Assembly (NCBI GenBank): GCA_965212135.1
Contig: OZ243044.1
Location: 1,674,001-1,738,000, forward strand
Direction: 5' to 3'
Length of the DNA stretch: 64,000 nucleotides
DNA from: Bin75 sp965212135
GTDB lineage: Bacteria; Nitrospirota; Nitrospiria; Nitrospirales; UBA8639
Under the pieces are notes generated by a model. That model worked only from the letters and a program-made list of their open reading frames with translations, was not told the DNA's origin and made no database searches. The position numbers and the translations under genes were made by a program. Positions 8,241-16,284 of the stretch are shown here, piece after piece. Position 1 is the stretch's first letter. Each line of letters starts with the position of its first letter.

Positions 8241-9221
8241 ATGCCACCTCTTCCCATGCTCACCGAGACCTTTTCGCAAACCCTGACGGAACACGGGTTG
8301 CCCCCCCTGCGCGCCGGAAACATTCACACGCTGCAAGTGAACCTCGGCAAGCTCTGCAACCAAACCTGTCAGCATTGTCACGTTGACGCCGGCCCTTCCC
8401 GCACGGAAATCATGACGCGTGAGACGATGGACGCCATTCTCGCGGTCCTTCGACGCCATCCGGAAATCGCCACCGTTGATCTGACCGGCGGCGCCCCGGA
8501 AATGAATCCGCACTTTGAATACCTGGTGTCGGCATGCCGGGCCCTCGGGAGAGCAGTCATTGACCGTTGCAATTTGACGGTCTTTTTTGTCAAAGGGAAA
8601 TCGCGGCTCCCGGAATTTCTGGCCGGGCATCGGGTGGAGATTATCGCCTCCCTGCCCTGCTATCTGGAGGAAAACGTGGATCAGCAACGGGGCAAGGGGG
8701 TCTTTCAGCGCAGTCTCACCGCCTTGCGGCAACTGAATGCGTTGGGATACGGCACGGAAGGCACGGGCCTGGCGCTGAATCTCGTTTACAATCCATTGGG
8801 GCCGTGCCTGCCTCCCGACCAACGGGAATTGGAGGAAACCTACAAGGCCGAGTTGCTCTCGCGTTTTGGCATTCGCTTCAACCGATTGTACGCCATCGTC
8901 AATATGCCCATTAACCGCTTTCTGGAAGATCTGCGCGCACAGGGAAAGTATGAACAGTACCTGAACCTTCTCATCGGGAGTTTCAACCCTCACCTGGTCG
9001 AACACCTGATGTGTCGCAGCCTGATCAGCGTGGGATGGGATGGACGACTATACGATTGTGATTTTAATCAGATGCTGGATTTACCCGTTGAACGCACCCT
9101 TCCGCAAACGATAGCCGACTTTGATTCTGAAACCTTGCCCGCTCGCCCGATCGTCATCGGTCGGCATTGTTATGGATGCACGGCCGGTGCGGGATCATCC
9201 TGCGGCGGGTCGCTGGCCTGA
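8241..9221 (+). CDS. arsS: Arsenosugar biosynthesis radical SAM protein ArsS
   Basis: Radical SAM enzyme linked to arsenosugar formation from methylated arsenic. The 4Fe-4S motif is CNQTCQHCH. The barrel contains LTGGAPEMNPHF, and the C-terminal DUF3641 part has LYDCDFNQML and ends in HCYGCTAGAGSSCGGS, typical of the family. The 326-residue length is normal. Together with arsM immediately upstream it forms the usual arsM-arsS pair. Confidence 0.93.
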   Translation: MPPLPMLTETFSQTLTEHGLPPLRAGNIHTLQVNLGKLCNQTCQHCHVDAGPSRTEIMTRETMDAILAVLRRHPEIATVDLTGGAPEMNPHFEYLVSACRALGRAVIDRCNLTVFFVKGKSRLPEFLAGHRVEIIASLPCYLEENVDQQRGKGVFQRSLTALRQLNALGYGTEGTGLALNLVYNPLGPCLPPDQRELEETYKAELLSRFGIRFNRLYAIVNMPINRFLEDLRAQGKYEQYLNLLIGSFNPHLVEHLMCRSLISVGWDGRLYDCDFNQMLDLPVERTLPQTIADFDSETLPARPIVIGRHCYGCTAGAGSSCGGSLA

Positions 9222-9265
9222 CGGCCCGCGCGACCGGCGGCCTTTGAGCCGTGTTTGAAAGCCGG

Positions 9266-9514
9266 TCAGGACATATAATTTTTAAACTTGCCGGCGCATT
9301 CATCGCTGCAAAAGTGGTAACGCTGGCCGCCGATTTCTTTCACCACCGCGGACCCGGCCGCGATATAGAGTTTGCAAACAGGGTCCTGAACCATCGTATC
9401 TTTTGAAGGCAGGGAGCGGCCGGCGGATTTCCCGCTTCGAAAATCACGAACGGATTTCCGAACCATCAAAAACAGAATAATCAGAAGAACCAGGATGATA
9501 ATGATGCGCCACAT
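9266..9514 (-). CDS. Small membrane protein with a YHS/TRASH-like metal-binding domain
   Basis: The 82-residue product starts with a strong membrane helix (IIIILVLLIILFLMV). After a basic linker it carries a YHS-like domain: MVQDPVCKLYI followed by RYHFCSDECAGKF. The cysteines in DPVC and CSDEC are likely metal ligands. Such small anchored proteins resemble the PP0621 group, of unknown function. It is convergent with arsS; whether it senses or traffics metal is not shown. Confidence 0.75.
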   Translation of the reverse strand: MWRIIIILVLLIILFLMVRKSVRDFRSGKSAGRSLPSKDTMVQDPVCKLYIAAGSAVVKEIGGQRYHFCSDECAGKFKNYMS

Positions 9515-9623
9515 GGTTCAATCCGTCCGAAGCGGGTACCCTCCGGAATGTTGAGACGGGGGTCAAGACAAATAAGACGGGCTTACCACGGACACGGGGT
9601 GAGAGAAAAGAAAGGTTTCGCCG

Positions 9624-9899
9624 ATGGTGACCATCACGCTCATGGGAGATTTAGAAACGTCTGACGGGGAGCGAAGCATGGCCTGCGAACTGGACGATCC
9701 CCTTTCGGTTCACCAACTGATTCAACGACAGGGACGCAAACTTCGACAGGTGACGAGACTCTTGCGAGAAAACAAGGTGATGGTGACGGTCAATCAGAGA
9801 GTCGCCAGCGAAGACACTCGCGTTCATGATGGCGACGAAATCAGCCTCGTAGCCCACGACGGAATGAGCGCCACGGGACTTGGCCCTTCGTTTTATTAA
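9624..9899 (+). CDS. MoaD/ThiS-like beta-grasp protein without a C-terminal Gly-Gly
   Basis: The 91-residue product has the pattern of ubiquitin-like sulfur carriers: an opening beta strand VTITLMGDL, a helix around LSVHQLIQR, then VMVTVNQRVASEDTRVHDGDEISLV, which matches the NG..V..D..L.DGD.V.. core of MoaD/ThiS. The chain continues about 12 residues beyond that core and ends in GPSFY, so the Gly-Gly needed for thiocarboxylation is missing. It may be a non-conjugating relative or may need a different end. GAAAGG precedes the ATG. Confidence 0.6.
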   Translation: MVTITLMGDLETSDGERSMACELDDPLSVHQLIQRQGRKLRQVTRLLRENKVMVTVNQRVASEDTRVHDGDEISLVAHDGMSATGLGPSFY

Positions 9900-10027
9900 C
9901 CCCCGTGGCAACCGGAACAAGCCAAAACATCCTGCGGGGACGAGTAAGTTGGCTCACAAAACGTTCAGTTCCTCGTGGATTCCATGTTGTACGTCGAAGA
10001 AAGACCGCAACCCCGCCGGGCAAACGT

Positions 10028-10315
10028 TTATTTTTTGCCTAAGATGGTATCCTTCGCGGCTTTGGCAACGCGGAATTTCACCACTTTCTTGGCTGGGATC
10101 GCAATCGGTTCGCCGGTTTGCGGATTTCTTCCGGTACGAGCTTTCCGGTGAGACAGGACTAATTTGCCAAGTCCCGGTACGGTAAAAGAGTTTTTTGCCT
10201 CTTTGTAAGCCAGCGCGGCCAGGTTGTCGAGAATTTCGCTCATGATTTTCTTTGTCACGTCGGACTTGTCAGCCAGTTGATTCACGATTTGGGACTTGGT
10301 CATTGCTTTGCCCAT
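10028..10315 (-). CDS. HU/IHF family DNA-binding protein
   Basis: Small histone-like protein that bends DNA. The 95-residue product shows MTKSQIVNQLAD, the helical dimer region, and the beta-arm signature GKLVLSHRKARTGRNPQTGEP with the proline used for intercalation. AGGAGG lies 5 bp before ATG 10315; an upstream GTG at 10318 and an internal ATG (MTKSQ) are less likely. A strong sigma70 promoter lies about 120 bp upstream, in keeping with a highly expressed gene. Confidence 0.95.
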   Translation of the reverse strand: MGKAMTKSQIVNQLADKSDVTKKIMSEILDNLAALAYKEAKNSFTVPGLGKLVLSHRKARTGRNPQTGEPIAIPAKKVVKFRVAKAAKDTILGKK

Positions 10316-10437
10316 CACGCCCTCCTCTTCAAAAAGATAATCACGGGGAACACAAATGAAATTGACTCATCACGTAGTGTCTCAACCGAAAGGCTCATCA
10401 TGCGTGAAACACTCAACTACCCAAACGAGGCGAGCGG

Positions 10438-10466
10438 AGTCTAGCGAAAGCGTCATATCCTGTCAA
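10438..10466 (-). promoter_or_regulatory. Strong sigma70 promoter for the HU gene
   Basis: On the minus strand TTGACA (10461-10466) and TAGACT (10438-10443) are separated by 17 bp. The -35 box is a perfect consensus. Transcription would start near 10431, giving a leader of about 115 nt. Confidence 0.75.
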
Positions 10467-10586
10467 TCATAAAACCTCTTGCCGACGGATGTCCGGCATT
10501 GAAGAATCACGAGGTTCCTTGAAGCGCATGAGACGACCACGGTACATTGGAACCCAAGCCGGGTCGTCCGGGGGAAGGAGACTGTC

Positions 10587-11168
10587 ATGGGAAAAGAATT
10601 ATCCGTCATCGCACTGAAAAAATCCGATGAAGCGGGAAACGAATTTATCTATTCACGGGTCTTTTGCCAACGCAAGGATCCGCCCCCGCTTCGCCTGCTG
10701 CTGGATTTTTTAAAATCGAAAAGCCAAGTCCCGCTCATTCCCTCCATGGCTCCCGAGGCGCTGGACGAGTATTCATGGGTCCAGGTGGCGCTGGGCTACC
10801 ATCGGGAACAGAAGCCCATCCAGGTATTTTGCATTCGCAATGCCGGCACCTATCAAGACGTTTTTGAGCAGGAACGGGAGGGGTTTTCCGCGCAACTGTC
10901 CGCGTTTGACGACGTGGAGGCCGGGCTGGCGAAAGAGTTTGTGGTGCGGGCCAACTTTATTCTTGCGACCCGAATCCTCACAAACGATATCACCGAAGAA
11001 GGCTATGATTTCAATGGCTGGATTCTGGAATTCTTTCAAGACAACTGCACGGGCATCGTGCAGATTGACGGACAAGGATTTTTCTCGCCCAAAGGAGAAC
11101 TCGTCGTGGAGATGCGCGACGACTCCGCGCGGCAGGATTTCTCCCAAACGGAAATTCAACCTTCCTGA
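10587..11168 (+). CDS. Hypothetical protein
   Basis: I do not recognise this 193-residue protein. It is acidic, soluble, and has no signal peptide or membrane segment. GGGGGAAGGAG lies about 8 bp before the ATG, a strong ribosome binding site, which together with the even codon usage supports a real gene. The 3-prime end overlaps the end of the convergent amidohydrolase gene by 13 bp. No motif suggests a function. Confidence 0.7.
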   Translation: MGKELSVIALKKSDEAGNEFIYSRVFCQRKDPPPLRLLLDFLKSKSQVPLIPSMAPEALDEYSWVQVALGYHREQKPIQVFCIRNAGTYQDVFEQEREGFSAQLSAFDDVEAGLAKEFVVRANFILATRILTNDITEEGYDFNGWILEFFQDNCTGIVQIDGQGFFSPKGELVVEMRDDSARQDFSQTEIQPS

Positions 11169-12496
11169 AACGCTCCGGCTTCACGCTCGCCGGAACGAGG
11201 CGCCAGGAGCAATTCCCGCACCCCGGAACGAAACGTTTTCTGGGGCAGGCCGTTCAGGACGCCGCGATACCCTGTTCCGTCTTTCACCACTTCCGCCAAC
11301 GCTCCCTGGTCAAACAACCGGGGCTGCGCAATGACGTCGCTCCGGCTGAACAGGAGGTCGGCCCGGTAACCGGGACGCACGACGCCGGCATCGTGTTGTC
11401 CAATGCGATCGGCGGCAAGCCCTGTCCCGCTGTGCCACGCCGCCAACGGGTCCAGGCCGTCCTGAATCAGCGAGACCAGCTCCATATAATTTCGACCGTG
11501 CATACCGGGCAGGATGGGATCCGTTCCGGCAAGTATGGTCAGCCCGCTCGCATGAGCAATGCGCACGGCGTCGGCATGGGCCTGCACCACCTGGTGAGCC
11601 TTCTCAACGACAAAAGCGGACAAGCCGTCCACCCGCGGCAACTCATGGCTGATCCATGACGTGGGGGTGATCGTACACCCTTTCGCGTAGGCTTGTTCGG
11701 CCAGCGCCTCATTCAGAAACGAGACATGCTGAATATCCCGAACCCCGCATTCAATGGCCAACGCAATGCCCTGCCGGCTATGGGCATGCGCCGCGACCAT
11801 CATGCCGCGACCCGCCGCCTCATCACAAATGGCTTCAATTTCCGCTCGCGTAAAATCCCGATGCTCTAACTGATCCGAGGGGGACACGACCCCGGGGCTT
11901 GCACAGATTTTCACCAGGTCGCCGCCGCACGCGGCAATGTCACGAACGCGCTTTCGGCAGTCCCATGGCCCGTCCACAATACTTGACGGCCGGCCGGGAC
12001 CCGGCGGCCATAACCGCGAGACCGCCTCATGGCACCGGTCCGTGCCTCGAAAATCCGCATGACCCCCGGTCGTGGACAACATGCAAATGGCGATTTTCAA
12101 GCGAGGCCCGATCAGCAGGCCCTCGTCCACCAATCGTTTCACCGCATGCGTGGCGCCTCCCACGTCACGAATCGTCGTCACGCCGCCATGGACCAGCGTG
12201 GCATATAAAATACGCTCGGTATAGAGCAGGCCGGCCGGGCCATTCATGACCGCGAGATCTTCATCGCGCACGCCCAGCACGGTCACGTGACTATGGCAGT
12301 CAATAAGCCCCGGCGTCACGATGAACGAGGAACAATCAAGACGGCGCACGTCGCGTCCGTGAGCGGGACGCGCCTCGTGAGGTTTCACGGCGTTGATGGC
12401 GGCCCCCTCAATCCACACGTCAACCCCTTCATGAACCGCCGCCGCGGTGCCTGACGTCCCGTCGTACAATTTCCTGATGTTGGAGAGAACAATCAT
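11156..12496 (-). CDS. Metal-dependent amidohydrolase
   Basis: The 446-residue product belongs to the amidohydrolase superfamily close to imidazolonepropionase/prolidase-like enzymes. Metal ligands appear in order: DCHSHVTV, a central Lys in GGDLVKICASP, AAHAHSRQGIA, a His in RDIQHVSF and the catalytic Asp in ILAGTDPIL. The C-terminal VVRPGYRADLLF returns to the beta-sandwich. Substrate is unknown; some homologues cleave dipeptides or xenobiotic ring amides. ATG 12496 matches the conserved IVLSNIRKLYDG; an in-frame ATG seven codons upstream (12517) is an alternative. Confidence 0.85.
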   Translation of the reverse strand: MIVLSNIRKLYDGTSGTAAAVHEGVDVWIEGAAINAVKPHEARPAHGRDVRRLDCSSFIVTPGLIDCHSHVTVLGVRDEDLAVMNGPAGLLYTERILYATLVHGGVTTIRDVGGATHAVKRLVDEGLLIGPRLKIAICMLSTTGGHADFRGTDRCHEAVSRLWPPGPGRPSSIVDGPWDCRKRVRDIAACGGDLVKICASPGVVSPSDQLEHRDFTRAEIEAICDEAAGRGMMVAAHAHSRQGIALAIECGVRDIQHVSFLNEALAEQAYAKGCTITPTSWISHELPRVDGLSAFVVEKAHQVVQAHADAVRIAHASGLTILAGTDPILPGMHGRNYMELVSLIQDGLDPLAAWHSGTGLAADRIGQHDAGVVRPGYRADLLFSRSDVIAQPRLFDQGALAEVVKDGTGYRGVLNGLPQKTFRSGVRELLLAPRSGEREAGAFQEG

Positions 12497-12517
12497 CGTG
12501 CGACCCGTCCCGGCCAT

Positions 12518-12920
12518 GGAAAGCCCGCCGTCCCGCGTCTTCTGTACCGCAACCCCGAAACTTTCTCAAGCCGCGTGCCGCACCGTCCGCAACGCTATTT
12601 CCTTCCCGGTTGAGGGAGCGGCACGAAACCCGTACAATCCGGTGACCGGCGGCGCGAATAATCAACCGTCCGCCCGCAACTTGGCAAGGGCCGCGCAACC
12701 GTGATAGCCTTACGCGTGTCGTTGACAACACGTTTGCACGGCCACGGAACGACGACACAGGCAACCACCGCGGACATTATTACCTCATCATTCGTTGAAC
12801 AGTGTTCACGCTCATCGCCGTCTCACGACGCCTGTCGGCATACCGGACTCCGGACCGGACAGCACATGATCAACGGTTGCACGCCGCGGGCACGGCTAAG
12901 TCCCGCCTTTTCCTCCCTTC
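12518..12920. other. Intergenic region, no gene seen
   Basis: This 403-bp divergent region between the amidohydrolase and gcvP holds no open frame with coding character. I looked for a tandem glycine riboswitch before gcvP and did not see one. TTGACA at 12723-12728 has no convincing -10 box at the right distance. Confidence 0.5.
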
Positions 12921-15815
12921 ATGGCTGACGACACCGCACAGAGTTGGCTGACGCCCGCGGAGCCGTTTCGGAACCGGCACGTCGGGGCAACGGAGACCGA
13001 CGTGCGGGCGATGCTGGACGTGCTCGGGCTGCCGTCGCTGGACGCGCTGGCGGACGCCGCGGTCCCGGATGACATTCGCCTCCGCGAGCCGCTCAACCTG
13101 CCGGCCCCGCGCGGCGAACACGAGGTCTTAGCCGACCTGCGGCGCATGGCTCAACGCAACCAGGTCTTCCGTTCGTTTATCGGCATGGGGTATTACGATT
13201 GTCACACGCCCCCGGTCATTCTCCGCAACATTCTCGAAAATCCGGCGTGGTACACCCCGTACACGCCCTATCAGGCGGAAATCTCCCAGGGACGGCTGGA
13301 AGCCCTGCTCAATTTTCAGACCATGGTGGCCGACCTCACCGGTCTTCCCCTGGCGAACGCCTCGCTGCTCGACGAAGGCACCGCGGCGGCGGAAGCCATG
13401 GCCATGTGCAAAAGCATGAGCGAACCGCATCAACGGGCGTTCTTCGCCTCGCAAGCGTGCCACCCTCAAACGCTGGCCGTGATCCGGACGCGCGCCCAAT
13501 CGGCGGGCCTCCGGTTGGAGGTCGGCGCGATTGACAATATCAACTGGACACAGGCGGCGTATTGCGGCCTCCTCCTCCAGTATCCCGCCACCGACGGCGC
13601 GATTCGCGATTACCATGATCTGGTTCAGCATGCCCATGACGCGAAGACCCGCGTCGTCGTGGCCACGGATTTGCTCGCGCTCACCCTGTTCAAGCCGCCC
13701 GGAGAATTTGGCGCGGATATCGCCGTGGGGTCCAGTCAGCGCTTTGGAGTTCCGTTGGGATTCGGAGGCCCGCACGCCGCGTTCCTGTCGGCGCGGGACG
13801 ACTGCAAACGGCACATGCCCGGACGCATTGTCGGCGTGTCGAAAGACCGGCATGGCCGCACGGCGTACCGGCTCGCGCTGCAAACCCGCGAACAGCACAT
13901 TCGCCGCGACCGCGCGACAAGCAACATCTGCACCGCTCAAGCGCTGTTGGCCAGCATGGCCGGCATGTACGCCGTCTATCACGGGCCTCACGGACTCACG
14001 CGCATGGCCGAGCGCGTCCATGGTCTGACCGCCGTCCTCGCCGAAGGCCTGGCCCGTCTCGGGTGTCACGTTCCGGACGAACTCTTTTTCGACACGTTGC
14101 GCGTCTCCACCGAAGCGCTCAAGGAAGACGTGATACACCAGCGAGCGGAGCAACGTCGTCTCAACCTTCGCGCATTTGAAGACGGCGCCTTTGGCATCTC
14201 GCTGGATGAAACCACCACCATGGACGACGTGGAGACCCTCTGGAAAACGTTTTCAAAAGACGGCCGGTTGTGGTTCACGGCGCAAGAACTGGCGGCCACT
14301 CGCTCCGTCTCGCTTCCGGCCCCTCTGGCCCGCACCACGCCGTTTCTGACTCACGAGGTCTTTCACCGGTATCATGCCGAACACGAGTTGTTGCGCTACA
14401 TGCACCGCCTCCAGTCACGAGACCTCTCGCTGGTGCATGCCATGATTCCCCTGGGCTCCTGCACCATGAAACTCAACGCGACGGCGGAAATGCTTCCCGT
14501 GACGTGGCCGCAATTCAGTCACATTCACCCGTTTGCCCCCGCCGCACAAACCGAAGGGTACGCCCAACTGTTCGGGGAACTGGAGGCCTGGCTCGCGGAA
14601 ATCACGGGATGTGCCGCCGTCTCACTGCAGCCCAATGCCGGCTCCCAGGGCGAATATGCCGGGCTGATGGTCATTCGGGCCTGGCACGAGAGCCGGGGAC
14701 AAGAGCGCCGGAACGTCTGTTTAATTCCGGCTTCCGCCCACGGAACCAACCCGGCGAGCGCCGTCATCGCCGGACTGCGTGTCGTGCCCGTCGCCTGCGA
14801 CGCACAAGGCAACGTGGATCTCGACGACGTGCGCGCCAAGGCCGAATACCATCACGACACGCTGGCGGCCCTCATGGTGACCTACCCTTCCACGCACGGG
14901 GCGTTTGAGGCCACGATTCAGACCGTCTGCCGCCTGGTGCATGAGCACGGCGGACAAGTCTATATGGACGGCGCGAACATGAACGCGATGGTCGGACTGT
15001 GCCGGCCGGGCGACATCGGGGCCGACGTGTGCCATCTCAATTTGCATAAAACGTTTTGCATCCCTCACGGCGGCGGCGGTCCCGGCATGGGGCCGATTGC
15101 CGTGGCCGGTCACCTTGTTCCGTTTTTACCGGGGCATCCGGTCCGCCGGACGGGAGGCCGGCACGCCATTGGCCCGGTCTCCGCCGCGCCCTATGGAAGC
15201 CCGAGCATTCTGCCGATTTCCTGGGCGTTTATCGCCCTCATGGGCGGGCGAGGGCTGACGTACGCCACCAAAGTCGCCATGCTCAACGCCAATTACATGG
15301 CCGGACGATTGGAGCACGCGTTCTCCATCCTCTATACCGGAGCGGGCAACTGGTGCGCCCACGAATTTATTGTGGATTTGCGGCCGTTCAAAAAGTCGGC
15401 CGATATTGAGGTGGAAGACATCGCCAAACGCCTCATGGACTTTGGCTTCCACGCACCGACCATTTCGTGGCCCGTGGCCGGCACGATGATGATTGAACCC
15501 ACGGAAAGCGAGTCCAAAGCGGAACTTGACCGGTATTGCGAAGCGCTGCTGACGATTCGCGAGGAAATCGCCGCCATTGAAGCCGGGCGCCTCCCGCGAG
15601 ACGACAATCCACTGAAACATGCCCCGCATACGATTGAAGCCGTCACCAGCCCGAACTGGAATCATCCCTACAGCCGGGAACAGGCCGCCCTCCCACTGCC
15701 CTGGCTCAAAGACCGGAAATGCTGGCCGTCCGTCGCGCGCATTGACAGTGCGTACGGCGACCGCCATTTAGTCTGCACGTGCCCGGCAGTGGAGAGTTAC
15801 CGGGAAGAATCCTGA
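12921..15815 (+). CDS. gcvP: Glycine dehydrogenase (decarboxylating), P protein
   Basis: P protein of the glycine cleavage system: decarboxylates glycine with PLP and passes the aminomethyl group to GcvH. At 964 residues it is the single-chain form, not the split GcvPA/GcvPB form. The N-terminal half has RHVGATETD, GMGYYDCHTP and NPAWYTPYTPYQAEISQGRL. The C-terminal half has the PLP lysine in LNLHKTFCIPHGGGGPG (Lys710), preceded by GANMNAMVG. gcvT lies about 10.7 kb downstream on the opposite strand, beyond the giant adhesin gene; gcvH and lpd are not in the window. Confidence 0.97.
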   Translation: MADDTAQSWLTPAEPFRNRHVGATETDVRAMLDVLGLPSLDALADAAVPDDIRLREPLNLPAPRGEHEVLADLRRMAQRNQVFRSFIGMGYYDCHTPPVILRNILENPAWYTPYTPYQAEISQGRLEALLNFQTMVADLTGLPLANASLLDEGTAAAEAMAMCKSMSEPHQRAFFASQACHPQTLAVIRTRAQSAGLRLEVGAIDNINWTQAAYCGLLLQYPATDGAIRDYHDLVQHAHDAKTRVVVATDLLALTLFKPPGEFGADIAVGSSQRFGVPLGFGGPHAAFLSARDDCKRHMPGRIVGVSKDRHGRTAYRLALQTREQHIRRDRATSNICTAQALLASMAGMYAVYHGPHGLTRMAERVHGLTAVLAEGLARLGCHVPDELFFDTLRVSTEALKEDVIHQRAEQRRLNLRAFEDGAFGISLDETTTMDDVETLWKTFSKDGRLWFTAQELAATRSVSLPAPLARTTPFLTHEVFHRYHAEHELLRYMHRLQSRDLSLVHAMIPLGSCTMKLNATAEMLPVTWPQFSHIHPFAPAAQTEGYAQLFGELEAWLAEITGCAAVSLQPNAGSQGEYAGLMVIRAWHESRGQERRNVCLIPASAHGTNPASAVIAGLRVVPVACDAQGNVDLDDVRAKAEYHHDTLAALMVTYPSTHGAFEATIQTVCRLVHEHGGQVYMDGANMNAMVGLCRPGDIGADVCHLNLHKTFCIPHGGGGPGMGPIAVAGHLVPFLPGHPVRRTGGRHAIGPVSAAPYGSPSILPISWAFIALMGGRGLTYATKVAMLNANYMAGRLEHAFSILYTGAGNWCAHEFIVDLRPFKKSADIEVEDIAKRLMDFGFHAPTISWPVAGTMMIEPTESESKAELDRYCEALLTIREEIAAIEAGRLPRDDNPLKHAPHTIEAVTSPNWNHPYSREQAALPLPWLKDRKCWPSVARIDSAYGDRHLVCTCPAVESYREES

Positions 15816-15905
15816 AAGCCGCTCCGATGACCGAACCCGCCGTGAACACGCGCACGACGGGGTTTGACCAGGGGATCTCTACTGGACGCCTTAAACCCCC
15901 GGCCC

Positions 15906-16042
15906 GTCATTCCCGCGGAGGCGGGAATCCAGCGTGAAGATGCCAAGGCGAAGATGGATTCCCGATTAAAGATGTCGGGAATGACGGAGGGGCGCATTGC
16001 GGGCATGACAAAGACGGCGGTTCATGGGCTGATGAGTCAAAC
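15906..16042 (+). repeat. Dispersed palindromic repeat element, copy 2
   Basis: Two palindromes lie here: ATTCCCGC-GGAG-GCGGGAAT (15909-15928) and ATTCCCGA / TCGGGAAT (15958-15982). They are followed by TTCATGGGCTGATGAGTCAA, the inverse of the start of the element at 3398. The second palindrome and its flank recur at 40352-40402. The block lies between gcvP and the adhesin promoter. Confidence 0.75.
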
Positions 16043-16054
16043 AGGCAATGCCCC

Positions 16055-16083
16055 TTGACAGCCTGTATTTACTCTAGTAAATT
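16055..16083 (+). promoter_or_regulatory. Promoter of the giant adhesin with overlapping palindrome
   Basis: TTGACA (16055-16060) and TAAATT (16078-16083) are 17 bp apart. The -10 box is covered by an inverted repeat with arms ATTTACT (16067-16073) and AGTAAAT (16076-16082), a possible operator. Transcription would start near 16090, so the poly-C tract at 16222 is inside the transcript. Confidence 0.6.
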
Positions 16084-16147
16084 AAGAGAGCTGTTAACAT
16101 TAGTGCTTTCAAACATCAAATCGTTATGTCCATAACAACGTGTTGTC

Positions 16148-16167
16148 ATTCCCGCGAAGGCGGGAAT
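16148..16167 (+). repeat. Short palindromic repeat in the adhesin leader
   Basis: ATTCCCGC-GAAG-GCGGGAAT is a third copy of the palindrome family, followed by CCAG as in the copy at 15909. It lies in the leader RNA between promoter and signal peptide and could form a hairpin. Confidence 0.7.
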
Positions 16168-16221
16168 CCAGTATCAGTACAGTATGCCTCTTGCGGAGCC
16201 AGACACCTTTCCATGTTGCTA

Positions 16222-16235
16222 CCCCCCCCCCCCCC
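16222..16235 (+). repeat. Poly-C tract (14 C) before the giant adhesin
   Basis: Fourteen consecutive C follow CTA, 49 bp before the chosen ATG at 16285. A frame open from ATG 16126 crosses the tract and is in phase with the adhesin at exactly this length. A similar tract of 15 C precedes the second adhesin. Tracts of this length slip readily during replication. Confidence 0.9.
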
Positions 16236-16284
16236 GAAAAATTTGTGCATGACAACGAAAGGTCCCGCTAACAGAGGCCCCTTC

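Noticed and set aside
12518..12920. Possible glycine riboswitch before gcvP
   Set aside because: No paired glycine-aptamer core could be recognised in the leader.
16126..16284. ATG 16126 as the main start of the giant adhesin
   Set aside because: The stretch includes an intergenic palindromic repeat and has no ribosome binding site at 16126; 16285 has AGAGG and starts a typical signal peptide. It is kept only as an alternative in the phase-variation argument.
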